From assembly GCA_963556255.1 (NCBI GenBank), contig OY744608.1:11869519-11933518 (forward strand): DNA of 64,000 nt, given 5' to 3'. Source of the DNA: Allolobophora icterica. Taxonomy: Eukaryota; Annelida; Clitellata; Crassiclitellata; Lumbricidae. Under the pieces are notes generated by a model that saw only the letters and a program-made list of their open reading frames with translations, ran no database searches and was not told where the DNA came from. Positions 25,601 through 36,200 of this stretch are shown in pieces; positions within the stretch are counted from its first letter, which is position 1; every line of letters starts with the position of its first letter. The position numbers and the translations under genes were made by a program.

Positions 25601-26396
25601 TTACTAAGTCCGCAAATTGGTGGCAATGCATATCTCTGAGTAGTGATTGTCGTGACCTAAGCAGAATATGGACAGTTTCTTAGACTAGGGGCCCTGGTTT
25701 GTTTCTTAGATCAGTTTGAGAGATTTTCACAAATTTTTTGGAACTGTAAATTCTCATAGTTCTCTGACTTTCTAGTCTGCATTTTCACTTTCACTCACAT
25801 GCAACATTGTATTGTGACAAGTGACACGTTTCCCAAGCATCAGTCCATCATCTTCGGACAATCTTTTCGGCAACGCACAGGACCTCTTTGCTCCAAGCAG
25901 CTCAAGAAATATTTGTGGCTTAAGTGGCATCACTTTAGATCTATCAGCTCTTAAAAAGGTGTCGTATAAAGTTATAATTGCTCCTATACACATATGATAC
26001 ATACAAACTATTCGTGCTATACATAACTATATACATTCCCATACAAACTCATGTATTCATACATATATATATATATACAGTATATGTATGGTTTTACAAA
26101 CACACATTCATATATTCAGTATATACACATATACAGTACATAAATGCATACACGCATTCACACACATCCAACAAACATCGACGATCTGCATTGACTTCCC
26201 AGTCACTTTTATTACATTCTCGTCTTCAAAGTGTTAACGCAAAGAAACTATGCTTGATCCCTGGTGCAATATTTCTTCTTTGCAGTTTGAAGTGCTACCG
26301 GTGGGCAGTGCAGTGACCAAGGAATGGAAGGTCAATAGGGTCAGACTGTTTGTCAACTACAATAACATAGTTGTGGATGTTCCACGCGACGGATAA
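16610..26396 (+). CDS. Secreted two-domain potato inhibitor I (eglin-type) protease inhibitor, copy 1
   Basis: Seven exons: 16610-16655, 18755-18831, 20877-20927, 21840-21954, 23197-23237, 24628-24678, 26286-26396. Every intron starts GT and ends AG; phases are 1,0,0,1,0,0. The product is 163 aa. Exon 1 encodes a signal peptide (MIFRVFCTVLLLALC), cut probably after ASA. Domain 1 runs from TWPKLTGV to DNYDRVVKMPE, domain 2 from SWPEAVGM to VDVPRDG; the two align without gaps from the WP motif on. Domain 2 has the family signature EVLPVGSAVTKEW and NRVRLFV, close to barley CI-2 and eglin c. By alignment to CI-2 (Met59-Glu60), P1 is Lys in domain 2 (suggesting trypsin-like targets) and Ser in domain 1. 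The mature chain has no Cys, as in eglin. NYS near the mature N-terminus is a glycosylation sequon. Exon 2 has a second possible acceptor 6 nt on. Family assignment is firm; target and role are inferred. Confidence 0.88.
17240..17870 (+). mobile_element. LINE RT relic in intron 1 of copy 1
   Basis: Closely matches 52225-53020 in copy 3, which reads as a reverse transcriptase C-terminal region. Here the middle part is deleted and the reading frame is broken (segments such as CGAGCTCATCTGGGTTGACC and CTACCTATGGAT are shared). Present in copies 1 and 3 but not seen in copy 2. Confidence 0.65.
17895..18000 (+). repeat. Dispersed repeat (CATACCCATGGCTGC family)
   Basis: Same family as 3010-3115. 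Here it lies in intron 1 of copy 1 with GATGAGACGGCGATGGAGAG at its start. Confidence 0.7.
19044..19349. mobile_element. hAT-type MITE, 306 bp
   Basis: Terminal inverted repeats CAGGGACGTCATTT / AAATGACGTCCCTG, flanked by the 8-bp duplication CCTTCTGG (19036-19043 and 19350-19357). The empty site is seen in copy 3 (near 54170). Lies in intron 2 of copy 1. Confidence 0.9.
20940..21200. repeat. ~20-bp minisatellite built on TAGGCCTAAAC
   Basis: About a dozen diverged units of the form ATAAAGAGATAGGCCTAAAC just after exon 3 of copy 1. Equivalent arrays lie at 37510-37790 (copy 2) and 56480-56720 (copy 3), so the array predates the gene duplication. Confidence 0.85.
21236..21355 (+). mobile_element. 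3' part of a tRNA-derived SINE
   Basis: GGCGCCCATTCAAACGGGCA, GGATCTCACCCGATTAATTC and the GGTCGCTATATAAAA end match the 3' halves of the fuller SINEs at 38878-39150 and 57480-57755 in the same intron of copies 2 and 3. Confidence 0.7.
21370..21651. mobile_element. hAT-type MITE, 282 bp
   Basis: Ends CAGGGGCGCCC / GGGCGCCCCTG, with the 8-bp target duplication CCTACATT (21362-21369, 21652-21659). Copies 2 and 3 have the empty site CCTACATTTACAATT. Lies in intron 3 of copy 1. Confidence 0.9.
21980..22135. mobile_element. MITE related to the one at 40298
   Basis: GGGCGTCTAT at the left and GTAGACGCCCCTG at the right form terminal inverted repeats; the interior (GGAGCATTTGCTCCAAGGTT) matches 40298-40456 in copy 2. 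The left boundary here is altered and no clean duplication is visible. Confidence 0.65.
23509..24390. mobile_element. Insertion with hAT-like 5' end in intron 5 of copy 1
   Basis: Begins CAGAGGTGGGCAAACTTTTT, a terminus typical of a widespread hAT family, and interrupts sequence continuous in copy 2 (CATCTTGCTAGC). No matching right end was found, so the limits are approximate and more than one element may be present. Confidence 0.45.
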
Positions 26397-26621
26397 GAAC
26401 GGCCAAAGGGAAACTGACAAGAACATGAACGAAGCACGTCCACTTCTGAATTCAAACACTTCATGCTAATCTAAACTCTCTTATTCTTATGTCATATTAT
26501 GTGGTTTACAATTGCTTTGAACATAACTTTTACATAAACTTTCACTTGTACGGAACTGGTCATATTTGTGTTCACAAATATTAGGCTACTGCGTTCGTAA
26601 AAATTATTACATTTTGCAGCA

Positions 26622-29600
26622 GGGTCATTCCACGTCAAATCAACCAGTAAAATAACAATTTGCCATCACACCCCTTTGGATTTTTCTGAAAATTTTTATA
26701 CATAAACTACATGCAAAATTAGGAATAATAGTGAAAATTTTAGCAGAATATCTCAATATTTGACCAAGATATTAATTTTTGAAGTTAATAAGCAAAAACC
26801 GGATCGCGAGAAAACGGCATGATCCACCGACTTTGGACAGTCATATCTCGGCTAGGAAATGAGCTAGAGGGCTGAATATTTTTTTATGTATTCAGTTTGT
26901 TGTGCTCTTTCCAACTATGCAAGAATTGGGGTGGTGTTACTTGTAGTTTTTAATCTATAAATTTGTAAATATTGCACGGAGGCCAATTTTCGCTCAAGTT
27001 CCAGACATCATATCAGCAGGCAGGAATGATATATAGTAATACTTATACTGGTTTTATATAGAGGTACATGGGTGCTCATCAGACATATAGTCAGTACCTG
27101 ATTAGTTTCATTATGTCTGTACTTTCCAAGGACATTTTCCTTGGCATGATCGTCAAAATGGGGTTTACACCTTGCCCAAAAAGTGAAAGTGAGTGTCTAA
27201 TGAAGTTCATGAAAATTTGCACATATGTTGAGGACACCTAGAACTGTCATTGGTGAAAAATTCAGGATGGTGTTCTGCTCCTTTCCTTGTAAATAATTTT
27301 TTGAAGTTGACCAATTTTACAGTGTCGCGAGTTGCTGTTAATATGCCTCGTACTGCATTATGGTAACTTCTTTTTATAACTTGTCAGCTACTTTTAAGCA
27401 CTTGATTACTAACATCACTGATTTTATCATTACTATTCTGGCAATTTTGCAGTGTAATCATGCTATTCATACATGCAACGGGAAATAAAGCTATATTACA
27501 AGTTTACGCATACCTTGTGCTTTAATAATGGCCAATAAACAACAATATGCAGCAGACATGCACAGTTGCTTCCTTCACCAGGTAGTTACTGATACAAAAT
27601 TCTTCTGATACTTTCTCCTGTGAGCAGCTTGCAGGTGCTAGCATTAGTAATTTAATATTTGCTGTCTGGTTGCCAACACACATTTCAATTTTAACTCTGC
27701 AGTTAATGTGGATAAGTCTCTACATCCATCACATTCCGCTTGTTTCTGCCGTCCTCTTAAGCTGAACATGCACAACTTTTGAAACTTTCTTTTGTATTGC
27801 TGCTTTTGCCTGATCAACCTTTCTTTTGGCATGCACTGTTCATTCTCGTACATGAACACTGTGAAATTTGACTGGAGTGCAGCCAATGCTTGTTATGCTT
27901 TCATTTAGTTGTCCTAATTCCACATCAGAATATATAGGTAGAATCATTGCTGCCTTTAAGCACTACTGATGAACTGGCAGCACACGATTTTTGTTCTGGT
28001 GACGTTTCTCTCTCTTTTTTTTAAAAAACCATTTTTTACGCAACTGATGCACAACTGATCACCAGCATTGACAAGCTTGCTAGTCATTTGTCTAAGATCT
28101 TTTGGATTTTGAACAGAGCACTATATAAGTGACTTTTTTACTTTTTGCGATGGTTTGCTCCTATGCAGAAATTCATACTGGTGAAGCAAAACTTGACTGT
28201 GATAGCGACAAATGGTTGCTGAAGCAATGTCAATGTCGAACTTTGTCTTACTAGTCACTCACTACCAGCAATCAATGTCTTCATCAGAAAATTCTGATAC
28301 ACTGCAAAAGCCTAGAGGTGCTTTTTGTGTATACTGATTGGTGACACTCTTCTTGTCATAATTGACCAAATGTGCATGTTGGAAGTTGGCTTGCATTGTG
28401 ACTAATGAATGCAAGAAAAATTGTTTTAAATATTGCTATGGAAATTGGTGTTAAGATGTTAAAATCTACTTTAAGGTTGAAATTGCCAAACTAACAGTAA
28501 TCCAATTTTAAATTAAAATTGTGACCTATTACCAGAAATTGGACACACATAAAATATGTTAAATTCTAAAAACAATGAGCTCTTGAACATAAATCTTTGA
28601 TCCCATGAGTTGCTTAACTTAGAAGAAAGTGATCATGAAGAAATTAAGTATCACGCAATTAAGCAAATGATAAATCACGTCTTAATGCCCACTGTGTCTC
28701 TGCTGTTTAATTTCAATAGACACGAAATCTTACCTTTTGAGCTCAGTAAAACAAAATGAAAGACCTTAATATTAAAGTAATACTAATTTAAACCAATTTG
28801 CAGAGATAAAAACACACTTTTGCCATGCTTTCAACTAGATGACACACAAATATTTAACAAAGCACAGCCACACACAAGTAGCCCAAAAGTATCACAAACT
28901 CTACAGCATTGACACAACCTATCAATTACATAAAGTAAGCTTGTAATTACAAATAATTACACTTGCTGTGGATCAGTAGCCTGTGCATGGCTTAAAATGT
29001 TCAGCTGACATTACAAGGCACATAGATGATTGTAAAGACATATACATGCCAGCAAACTAGCTGTGAATCAAGTCACACAAGCTCTAAGCATTAACTCGCG
29101 ACACTGTAAAATTGGTCAACTTCAAAAAATTATTTACAAGGAAAGGAGCAGAACACCATCCTGAATTTTTCACCAATGACAGTTCTAGGTGTCCTCAACA
29201 TATGTGCAAATTTTCATGAACTTCATTAGACACTCACTTTCACTTTTTGGGCAAGGTGTAAACCCCATTTTGACGATCATGCCAAGGAAAATGTCCTTGG
29301 AAAGTACAGACATAATGAAACTAATCAGGTACTGACTATATGTCTGATGAGCACCCATGTACCTCTATATAAAACCAGTATAAGTATTACTATACATCAT
29401 TCCTGCCTGCTGATATGATGTCTGGAACTTGAGCGAAAATTGGCCTCCGTGCAATATTTACAAATTTATAGATTAAAAACTACAAGTAACACCACCCCAA
29501 TTCTTGCATAGTTGGAAAGAGCACAACAAACTGAATACATAAAAAAAATATTCAGCCCTCTAGCTCATTTCCTAGCCGAGATATGACTGTCCAAAGTCGG

Positions 29601-29796
29601 TGGATCATGCCGTTTTCTCGCGATCCGGTTTTTGCTTATTAACTTCAAAAATTAATATCTTGGTCAAATATTGAGTTATTCTGCTAAAATTTTCACTATT
29701 ATTCCTAATTTTGCATGTAGTTTATGTATAAAAATTTTCAGAAAAATCCAAAGGGGTGTGATGTACACCCCTGGTTGATTTGACGTGGAATGACCC
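26622..29796. mobile_element. 3.2-kb DNA transposon with ~700-bp terminal inverted repeats
   Basis: Arms 26622-27333 and 29093-29796 are near-perfect reverse complements (ends GGGTCATTCCACGTC / GACGTGGAATGACCC), flanked by the 4-bp duplication AGCA (26618-26621, 29797-29800). The empty site is visible in copies 2 and 3 (TTGCAGCCATCAACAAT). The ~1.76-kb middle has no transposase frame. A minus-strand 80-codon frame (27886-27644, with MPKERLIRQKQQYKRK) may be a coding relic. Non-autonomous; superfamily not assigned. It sits in the 3' UTR of inhibitor copy 1. Confidence 0.9.
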
Positions 29797-29932
29797 AGCA
29801 ATAAACAATCTAGCTGAATATATAGCTTATGCATGTTACCATATCTAAGAAGCTAGACTCTAAAACTCTAAGTGAGTTAACATCGAAATTAGCCTATTTA
29901 GAATAATTATTAACTGGCATAAGAAATTTGAC

Positions 29933-29938
29933 AGTAAA
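29933..29938 (+). terminator. Degenerate poly(A) signal of copy 1 (AGTAAA)
   Basis: Copies 2 and 3 have AATAAA at the aligned place (48243, 62683). Copy 1 reads AGTAAA and lies 3.5 kb after its stop codon because of the inserted transposon. Confidence 0.5.
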
Positions 29939-29939
29939 G

Positions 29940-30770
29940 ACAATGCAACTCTATCAGAAAATTTTTTTTTATTTCTCTTTAGTTAGCTCAGAGTCATGTT
30001 TGTGCAAATAGAACATATCAGCTGACAATAATTATCAACGCTAACAGTCTGAAAATCCGTTACGGCAATAGGTGAAATACACCGATTTTGACAGGATAAT
30101 ATTATAACGCTACAAAAACATCCATATAGCAAAACAGTAAGTATTAAGAAAGGTATCGTCTGCAAAATTTATTACCAGATGTAAAAATGCAAATAACCGA
30201 ATATTCAATGCTATTTACAGCAAATGGAAGACATTGGATTTCCTGGCTTCTGCATCAACAACAAATACTTATGAAAACAGATTGCATTTACAAAGCAGTA
30301 ACACACTACAACAGTTCTTGAGAAAAATATAAAAACTAGTAAAGCAGAAAGTTGAACGGAAGACAGGATCTGCTCTCAGAAATGTGCAAACTTTTCACTT
30401 ACATGACAGGTATAAACCATACAAACACAAATGAAAAATGCTTGACAACGCTTGACAGTGGATGAGATCTTGCAGCATTTGTCCTGCAGGATCACAGAAA
30501 TTGTCAGAATAATTATCCCAGCAATAAAAACAGAATTAAATTTATTAATATTATTTTCACACAGAGACTTGTTTCGTATTAAATCAAACCTCATTGATTA
30601 AGCATTGCAAAATGGAAGTTTTGGAAGTAAATCTCTACTTTACCAAAAAATCAAGGCATGCATATCGGCACAGACAGTGAAGAACGAGGAAATGTGTCCC
30701 AGATGCTTGCCCATTGTTTTACCCTGTGCATGATTCAATCACCCAAAAAAAACACTTTTGTTGCAAAAGA
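29940..30770. other. Conserved 3' flank of the inhibitor unit
   Basis: Matches 48250-49090 and 62695-63250 closely. Short minus-strand frames (30165-29983, 30594-30376) recur in the flanks but vary in length and show no family resemblance. Not called as a gene. Confidence 0.5.
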
Positions 30771-30784
30771 CTTCCACTAGACTC

Positions 30785-31925
30785 CTAAGACTTATCAATA
30801 GCCCCGTAAATGTCAGAGAGGAGAGACGCACGAGCATGGTTTCTGTGGAGTGACCCTTCCGGAAACTTGACTGATAGGCTGGGAGAAGGAATTCGTGTCT
30901 AATTAGTGAATAAGTTGGCCAGCTACGACCTTCTTTATAACCTTAGAAAGGAAAGAGACATTGGCTATGGGCCAAAAACTAGTAGGCTCGGTTGGATTTA
31001 GTCCATCATCCTTGAACAGAGGAACAAGGATGAACCTCTTCTGTGACGAAGCGGTTACAGAGTACTGGGTACGCAGGTGTCGACGAACTCCAGAAGGATG
31101 GACATTGGAACAGGATCAAGGTCGCAGCTCTTAAGCGGCGACGCCAGGATGATCCTCCATAGTTCCTCGCTGGTTACTGGGCCCAGAGCAGACAGGCCAC
31201 AACTGGTTGGCGGGAAGGACGGCAGCGGACAGCCTACCGTGTCCTCACGGACATAGCGAACCTCAATTGTGAAGGACTCAAGGAAGGCATCGGTCGTGAA
31301 AAGCGTCGTTGACCGACAGGGAGCCAAGCGGGAGCGACCCAAGACGTCATTGAAGGTCGCCCAGAGCCTCCTCAGTTTCTCCGGCATTCAGGGCAAGCTT
31401 GCGTTCCCAATAGCTTTGCTCCTTGCTCTTATATTGCCGGTGCATCTCGCGGACGTACCTCACCCAGGCCACATGATCCTCAACCGCCCTCGTCCGCCTT
31501 TAACACCTCTCAAGCTGGCGGGCGTGTCGTCGGAACGCACGACATTCTGCACCAAACCAAGGCTTCAGCGCCGAGCGACGCGCCTTGACCGTGTCAGCCG
31601 GAAGCGAAGCATCGACGGTGTCCGTCAGAGCTGACCCATAGGTGGTAAATAGGTCAGCGATCGGGACAGCAGCAAGTGAGGTCGGGTCCGCTGTGGCCGG
31701 AACACCAAGCAGGGCCCCACGTAAGGCATCACGGTTCAGCGCCTTCCTTTTGCGAAGCTGTGGTCGTCACAGATCGGCGTCTCATGGCAAACGGCAGGGT
31801 GGCGTTGATGAGGCCATGGTCCAAAACAGTCAGCGGATTGACCACTAGGTCAACTGATTGGCAGAGCCATGAGAGGAATGACTTCAGGCCATCCGAGAAG
31901 CAGGAAGAAGTCTGTTAGACGACAT
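30785..31925 (-). mobile_element. L2/CR1-like LINE fragment (endonuclease end to RT)
   Basis: Minus-strand frames read the segment after the endonuclease and the RT N-terminal part (MPEKLRRLWATFNDVLGRS, then VTSEELWRIILASPLKSCDL, then DPVPMSILLEF, the usual KSCxLDPxP motif). The same element is longer at 49280-51345. Here its 3' end is missing at the junction with the copy 1 flank (about 30775). Frameshifts are present. Confidence 0.8.
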
Positions 31926-33035
31926 CACCACGCAGTGCACGCACGGACAAGAAGTCAAAAACTACGGAAGCTGACTGAAATTTGTGTTGCACGGGCTGGC
32001 GAATAGAGACGGCTGGCTTGCGTGCCGTGGAAACGGCAACGAACTGAAGAGGAGCACGCCAAAGGTGATGATGAGGTTAGAGAGTAACACAAATGTTTTA
32101 CTGATGCAGTGACGTTTTTGCATCGAATTAAAGCATCGAACGAATAGTTGCGGTGTGACCGTTCTGCCATGGCAGCGGTCGAACAAAATACTACTGAACT
32201 CGAAGGTTGAGTGTGAGCGAGCGGTACGAGAAAGTTGTACGACACAGTTCCACGGTGTGTTGAACGATTTACTTCTGGAGGGAGCGATACGATCGCTGAA
32301 GTGGTGGATGACGAATTTCAACGGAGAAACTCTCGTCAGAAGATAGCACTACAAGAAACAACCAATGTACATGGAGATGCGAGTTAATTTCTACGTGGGT
32401 GGTTAGATAGGCAGTAGAAATATTAAACTATCCTCATAATAGATGCTGGTTAGCAAAAAGCCTAAAGAGACACATATTCATAAATCCATTATTTAGCTCT
32501 GTGATATAACGTGCCAATTGCATCTTTTAAATGGATTGAACTTATTGAAATACTATTATTCATACATTATGAAGGACTTGTCTCATAGCTCTGCATTTTC
32601 ATATGACACTGCCTATATTTTGCTAACCTGGGGGCTTTTGATTGAATAACAAGACAGTGGATCGCGGGTATTATTTAGGCCTACAATACTAAAACTCCCA
32701 CTCCCACTCCAAAGGGATGCGTCACACTAGTCCGAAGTTGCATAATTCCTCAGTTTGTATAGTTGTATCTTTCGCATCAAAACATAACTGTATATGCAAG
32801 GGAACATCGTCTGTATAATAATAGAACACTTCATTCAAACGTCGCTTGATTATAAATGCTCTTATACCATGTTATAAGGTAGGACGCTATCAAAACAACT
32901 CGTTAATTTAGCACAGGTTTTCCCAATATTTCGATTTATTAATCTTCCCATGCAGCTGTGTTTTGTCAAGTACGCTGTCGAGCAGAATCAACAACGCATC
33001 AATTTGCATAATTGTTCTGTCAATTCGCTTTTGCA

Positions 33036-33296
33036 TATATTTCACTCACGAGCAGGGACGTAACTAGCGTTGGGCTTGGGGGGCTTAAGCCCCCCCAAAC
33101 GAAGTTGAAGCCCCCCAAACAAGTCAAGCCGTTGTATGCTTACGGCTAAAATTCGTATGAACACTGTATAAATGTTGCCATGTTCAAGGTTTAAGCCCCC
33201 CAAACGAAAAAGCCTAGTTACGTGCCTGCTCACGAGTAGTCACATAAGAGTCACGGTTTGAAAGAAGCCTCAGCAGACTTACAGAAAAGTGCAACA
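33036..33296 (+). promoter_or_regulatory. Promoter region of copy 2, interrupted by a MITE
   Basis: TATATTT at 33036-33042 is the conserved box. The 176-bp MITE at 33053-33228 separates it from the conserved leader and ATG (33297), moving the box from about 77 to 261 bp upstream. Confidence 0.6.
33053..33228. mobile_element. hAT-type MITE, 176 bp, in promoter of copy 2
   Basis: Ends CAGGGACGTAACTAGC / GCCTAGTTACGTGCCTG, flanked by the 8-bp duplication CTCACGAG (33045-33052, 33229-33236). Copy 1 shows the empty site (CACTCACGAGTAGTC at 16540). Confidence 0.93.
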
Positions 33297-36200
33297 ATGA
33301 TCTTTCGAGTATTCTGCGCCGTTTTGTTGCTGGCTGTGTGTGGTGAGTAACAATGATTACTGTAGGAACAAAATTGCGCTTCATATCAGCGAGTGATAGA
33401 AAGACTTGTATAGGCCTAGAAGGGAACTCGGCGAAGAAATCAAAACTGGTCAGATAGTAACTGTTGTGTGCATAAAAATTAACATATATACGACACACTC
33501 ACACCGATATTATAATTATGCAACGGTGTACCGGGTATGCTAAAATAATAATGGCTTTCACTTTGTAACATTCTTATAGCATCCAGTCTTGAGCACAATT
33601 TTCACACAAATTTCCTTAGCGCAATCGTTCCTAATAAGGCTTACTGTTAGCTATACGAATGTGAAGCAATTAACAATAGTCAATCATGCGTGATAATTTA
33701 CCTACTAAGACGATAACTTACATCACTTACACTGGTAAAATTCGATGATCCTCTATTCCGTATCAGCAGTGGCCTTACTGGCCGTATATGGTGCTGAGAT
33801 CCATACACCCAAGAGGACAAGACCTTAACTTTTGAAGTTCGTGTAAATTCGATGAAATGGGTTAGGTGTACCCTCCCTCGATCAAAGAATCTTGACTGTT
33901 CTGTCCAAAGATGCAAGTATCATGCAATGAGCATGAGTTTCCAGACTGATTTGATTTACTAGGCCTAGATTGATGTCGTCTGGCATTACGGCAAAATGTG
34001 TTCGCTTCTGGGACCTTGATCCGGACCCAGTGGGGAGCTTACAACATTATGCATATATGCCAGACACCCCATTCGTTTTGGGTTTCGTGACTTTAGTGCT
34101 TACTGTCTTAGACCCTCAACTTTCAACCAAATATTGGACCTCTGATACAAAAATTCGCCGACGCCGCCGTGTCCGAGCTAGTGATAATATTGTCGCGAAG
34201 CCCCAATCAAGGATGGACGTGTTGGGCCCTGGTGCTGCCGCATGGCTGACGGGGTGAAATACTTCATTGGAAGAGGCCGACACTCCTCTTGTCCATTATA
34301 TACGGCTGGTTTTCCTTTTAGTCGTTCACAACGCCTAGTCAGACCAGTGGGAGAGTTCCCTACACCTATCTCTACAGTATCAGACGCCCTTTCAGTATCT
34401 ACCAGGATGGCAGAACGGCTGGCAGCGGCTTCCGGTCAGGAAGCGAGGTTTGGCCGAATGGTTTTCTCAGGATTCGAACTGGGTCCAGACACAGTTTTAA
34501 TTGGAGTATCTAGGGAAAATCCCTCCTCGCTTAGGTATCTACATCTGTGATCGCAGCCTGGGATCGAACCTCCCACTGTGCTGAGTCCTCTTCTTCTAAG
34601 GGAACTGGTGCATTAGTCACCCCTTCTAGGACAGCTAATAATCTGTGCTTCCCTTCCTCATTCAAACCCAGCTCATTTGATATCAATTCAGACAGACTGT
34701 TTCGACTTAAACTCATTCTTAATTTGTGTAGATTAAAACTAACTTAAATTTTGCAATTACAGAAGTGATCTTTCAGTCTTTCCTCTATCTATCAGATTTC
34801 TCATTAAACACTTCTATAGCACTCTAATTACCATTTGTCATTACCAGTCACTAATGATTGCCATGCACGCTTATAACTGAAATTCCACAGCAAGTCCTTT
34901 GCAGTGAAATAACATCACTTAAAGTTTCTAAATCAACAATCACTAAACTCTCTTCAAGATAGGCAGGGGAAATCTCTACTGCTAAATCACTGCTCATACA
35001 ACGAGCACAGGGCCTCCTCTTACTCACGAGCGCTACCTGTGTAATGTAATGCCTTGCAAGGCTGAACTCTATATGCAACAAGTAGGCATCTATTGCTCAA
35101 TCTATGGACACATTCAATTATCTTAATCGATATTGTAATCGAATCAATCGACCACAATGAAGGTCTAAATCAATCAGAAATGTAAAATTTTGCCTGACGT
35201 TAGGTAACTTTCCGAAACACAGCTCGTCCACGCGTCAACGGCAAAGATGGCGGCACAGTCACTTCAATTTCGAGTGAGCCGCAAAAAATTCTTAAAATTC
35301 GATCAAATGCTGAGCTAAGCCCAATTTGATTGCTCCAAAACGACAGCAGACAACTATAATACGCTTTTGTATTTCTATAATTTAAACTAAAATTCGCAAC
35401 AATTGCGTGTAATTTTGGCAATTTGACGACCTATAATGAGTACACTGACGTTACACTATCGGTAGGAAGATGAGACGGCGATGGAGAGGATTGGCCACCG
35501 CCAGTATATGCCGAGGCTAAGGAAATGAAGTCGCTAACACTTCATACCAAGTTGCGCTTTTCAGTCATATGCATGCAGTATAATAGGTTATGTTAAAAAA
35601 ATATTTTTCAGCCTCAGCAGGTCAAGTCCTTCCACCCACCGGAAATAACAAACATGTTTACAGAACCTGGCCAAAACTTACCGGAGTCGTAAGTATATAT
35701 AATTGTATCTCTGTATATCGGACTCATGCCATAAGTTCGCCTGATAGGCTCATCATTTTCAGTTTTTCTTACATCCTTTTAGATTGGATTAACTGAATCC
35801 ACTGCATGTCTAATGATGCTAGATCGACAGCTGTTCATCAATTTGTACTACTACCCAGGCGGCCACTGGCGCAGTTTCCAAACGGCACGCCCTCTTTTGG
35901 CGCGAATGCATAATTAATTAGCTCGATTTTCACACGGGCATTCTAAAAATAGCCTTACAGCCAGCCAAACTTCTCTGGCGCAAAACTAAGCCAAGCCAAT
36001 ACAGTAACATGGCAGTGCCAATCAAAATTATCAGCCAAATGAATTGCCAGTCCAAATCAAACAGCGAAAGGGAACGGAACCCGCAATTTTGCTACAGGCC
36101 TAATATATTTAAGTGATTTAAGTGATAATATGTTAAGTGATTAACGGGTATTTGATAATAGTTAAGCCCTACTTCATTTAATATTTAATGTAACAATAAT

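Noticed and set aside
29983..30594. Small minus-strand frames recurring in the 3' flank of each unit
   Set aside because: They recur because the flank is duplicated; lengths differ between copies and no motif or codon pattern supports coding.
34242..34716. Copy-2 intron frames of 60-100 codons as a gene
   Set aside because: Overlapping frames on both strands, no recognisable domain and no splice evidence.
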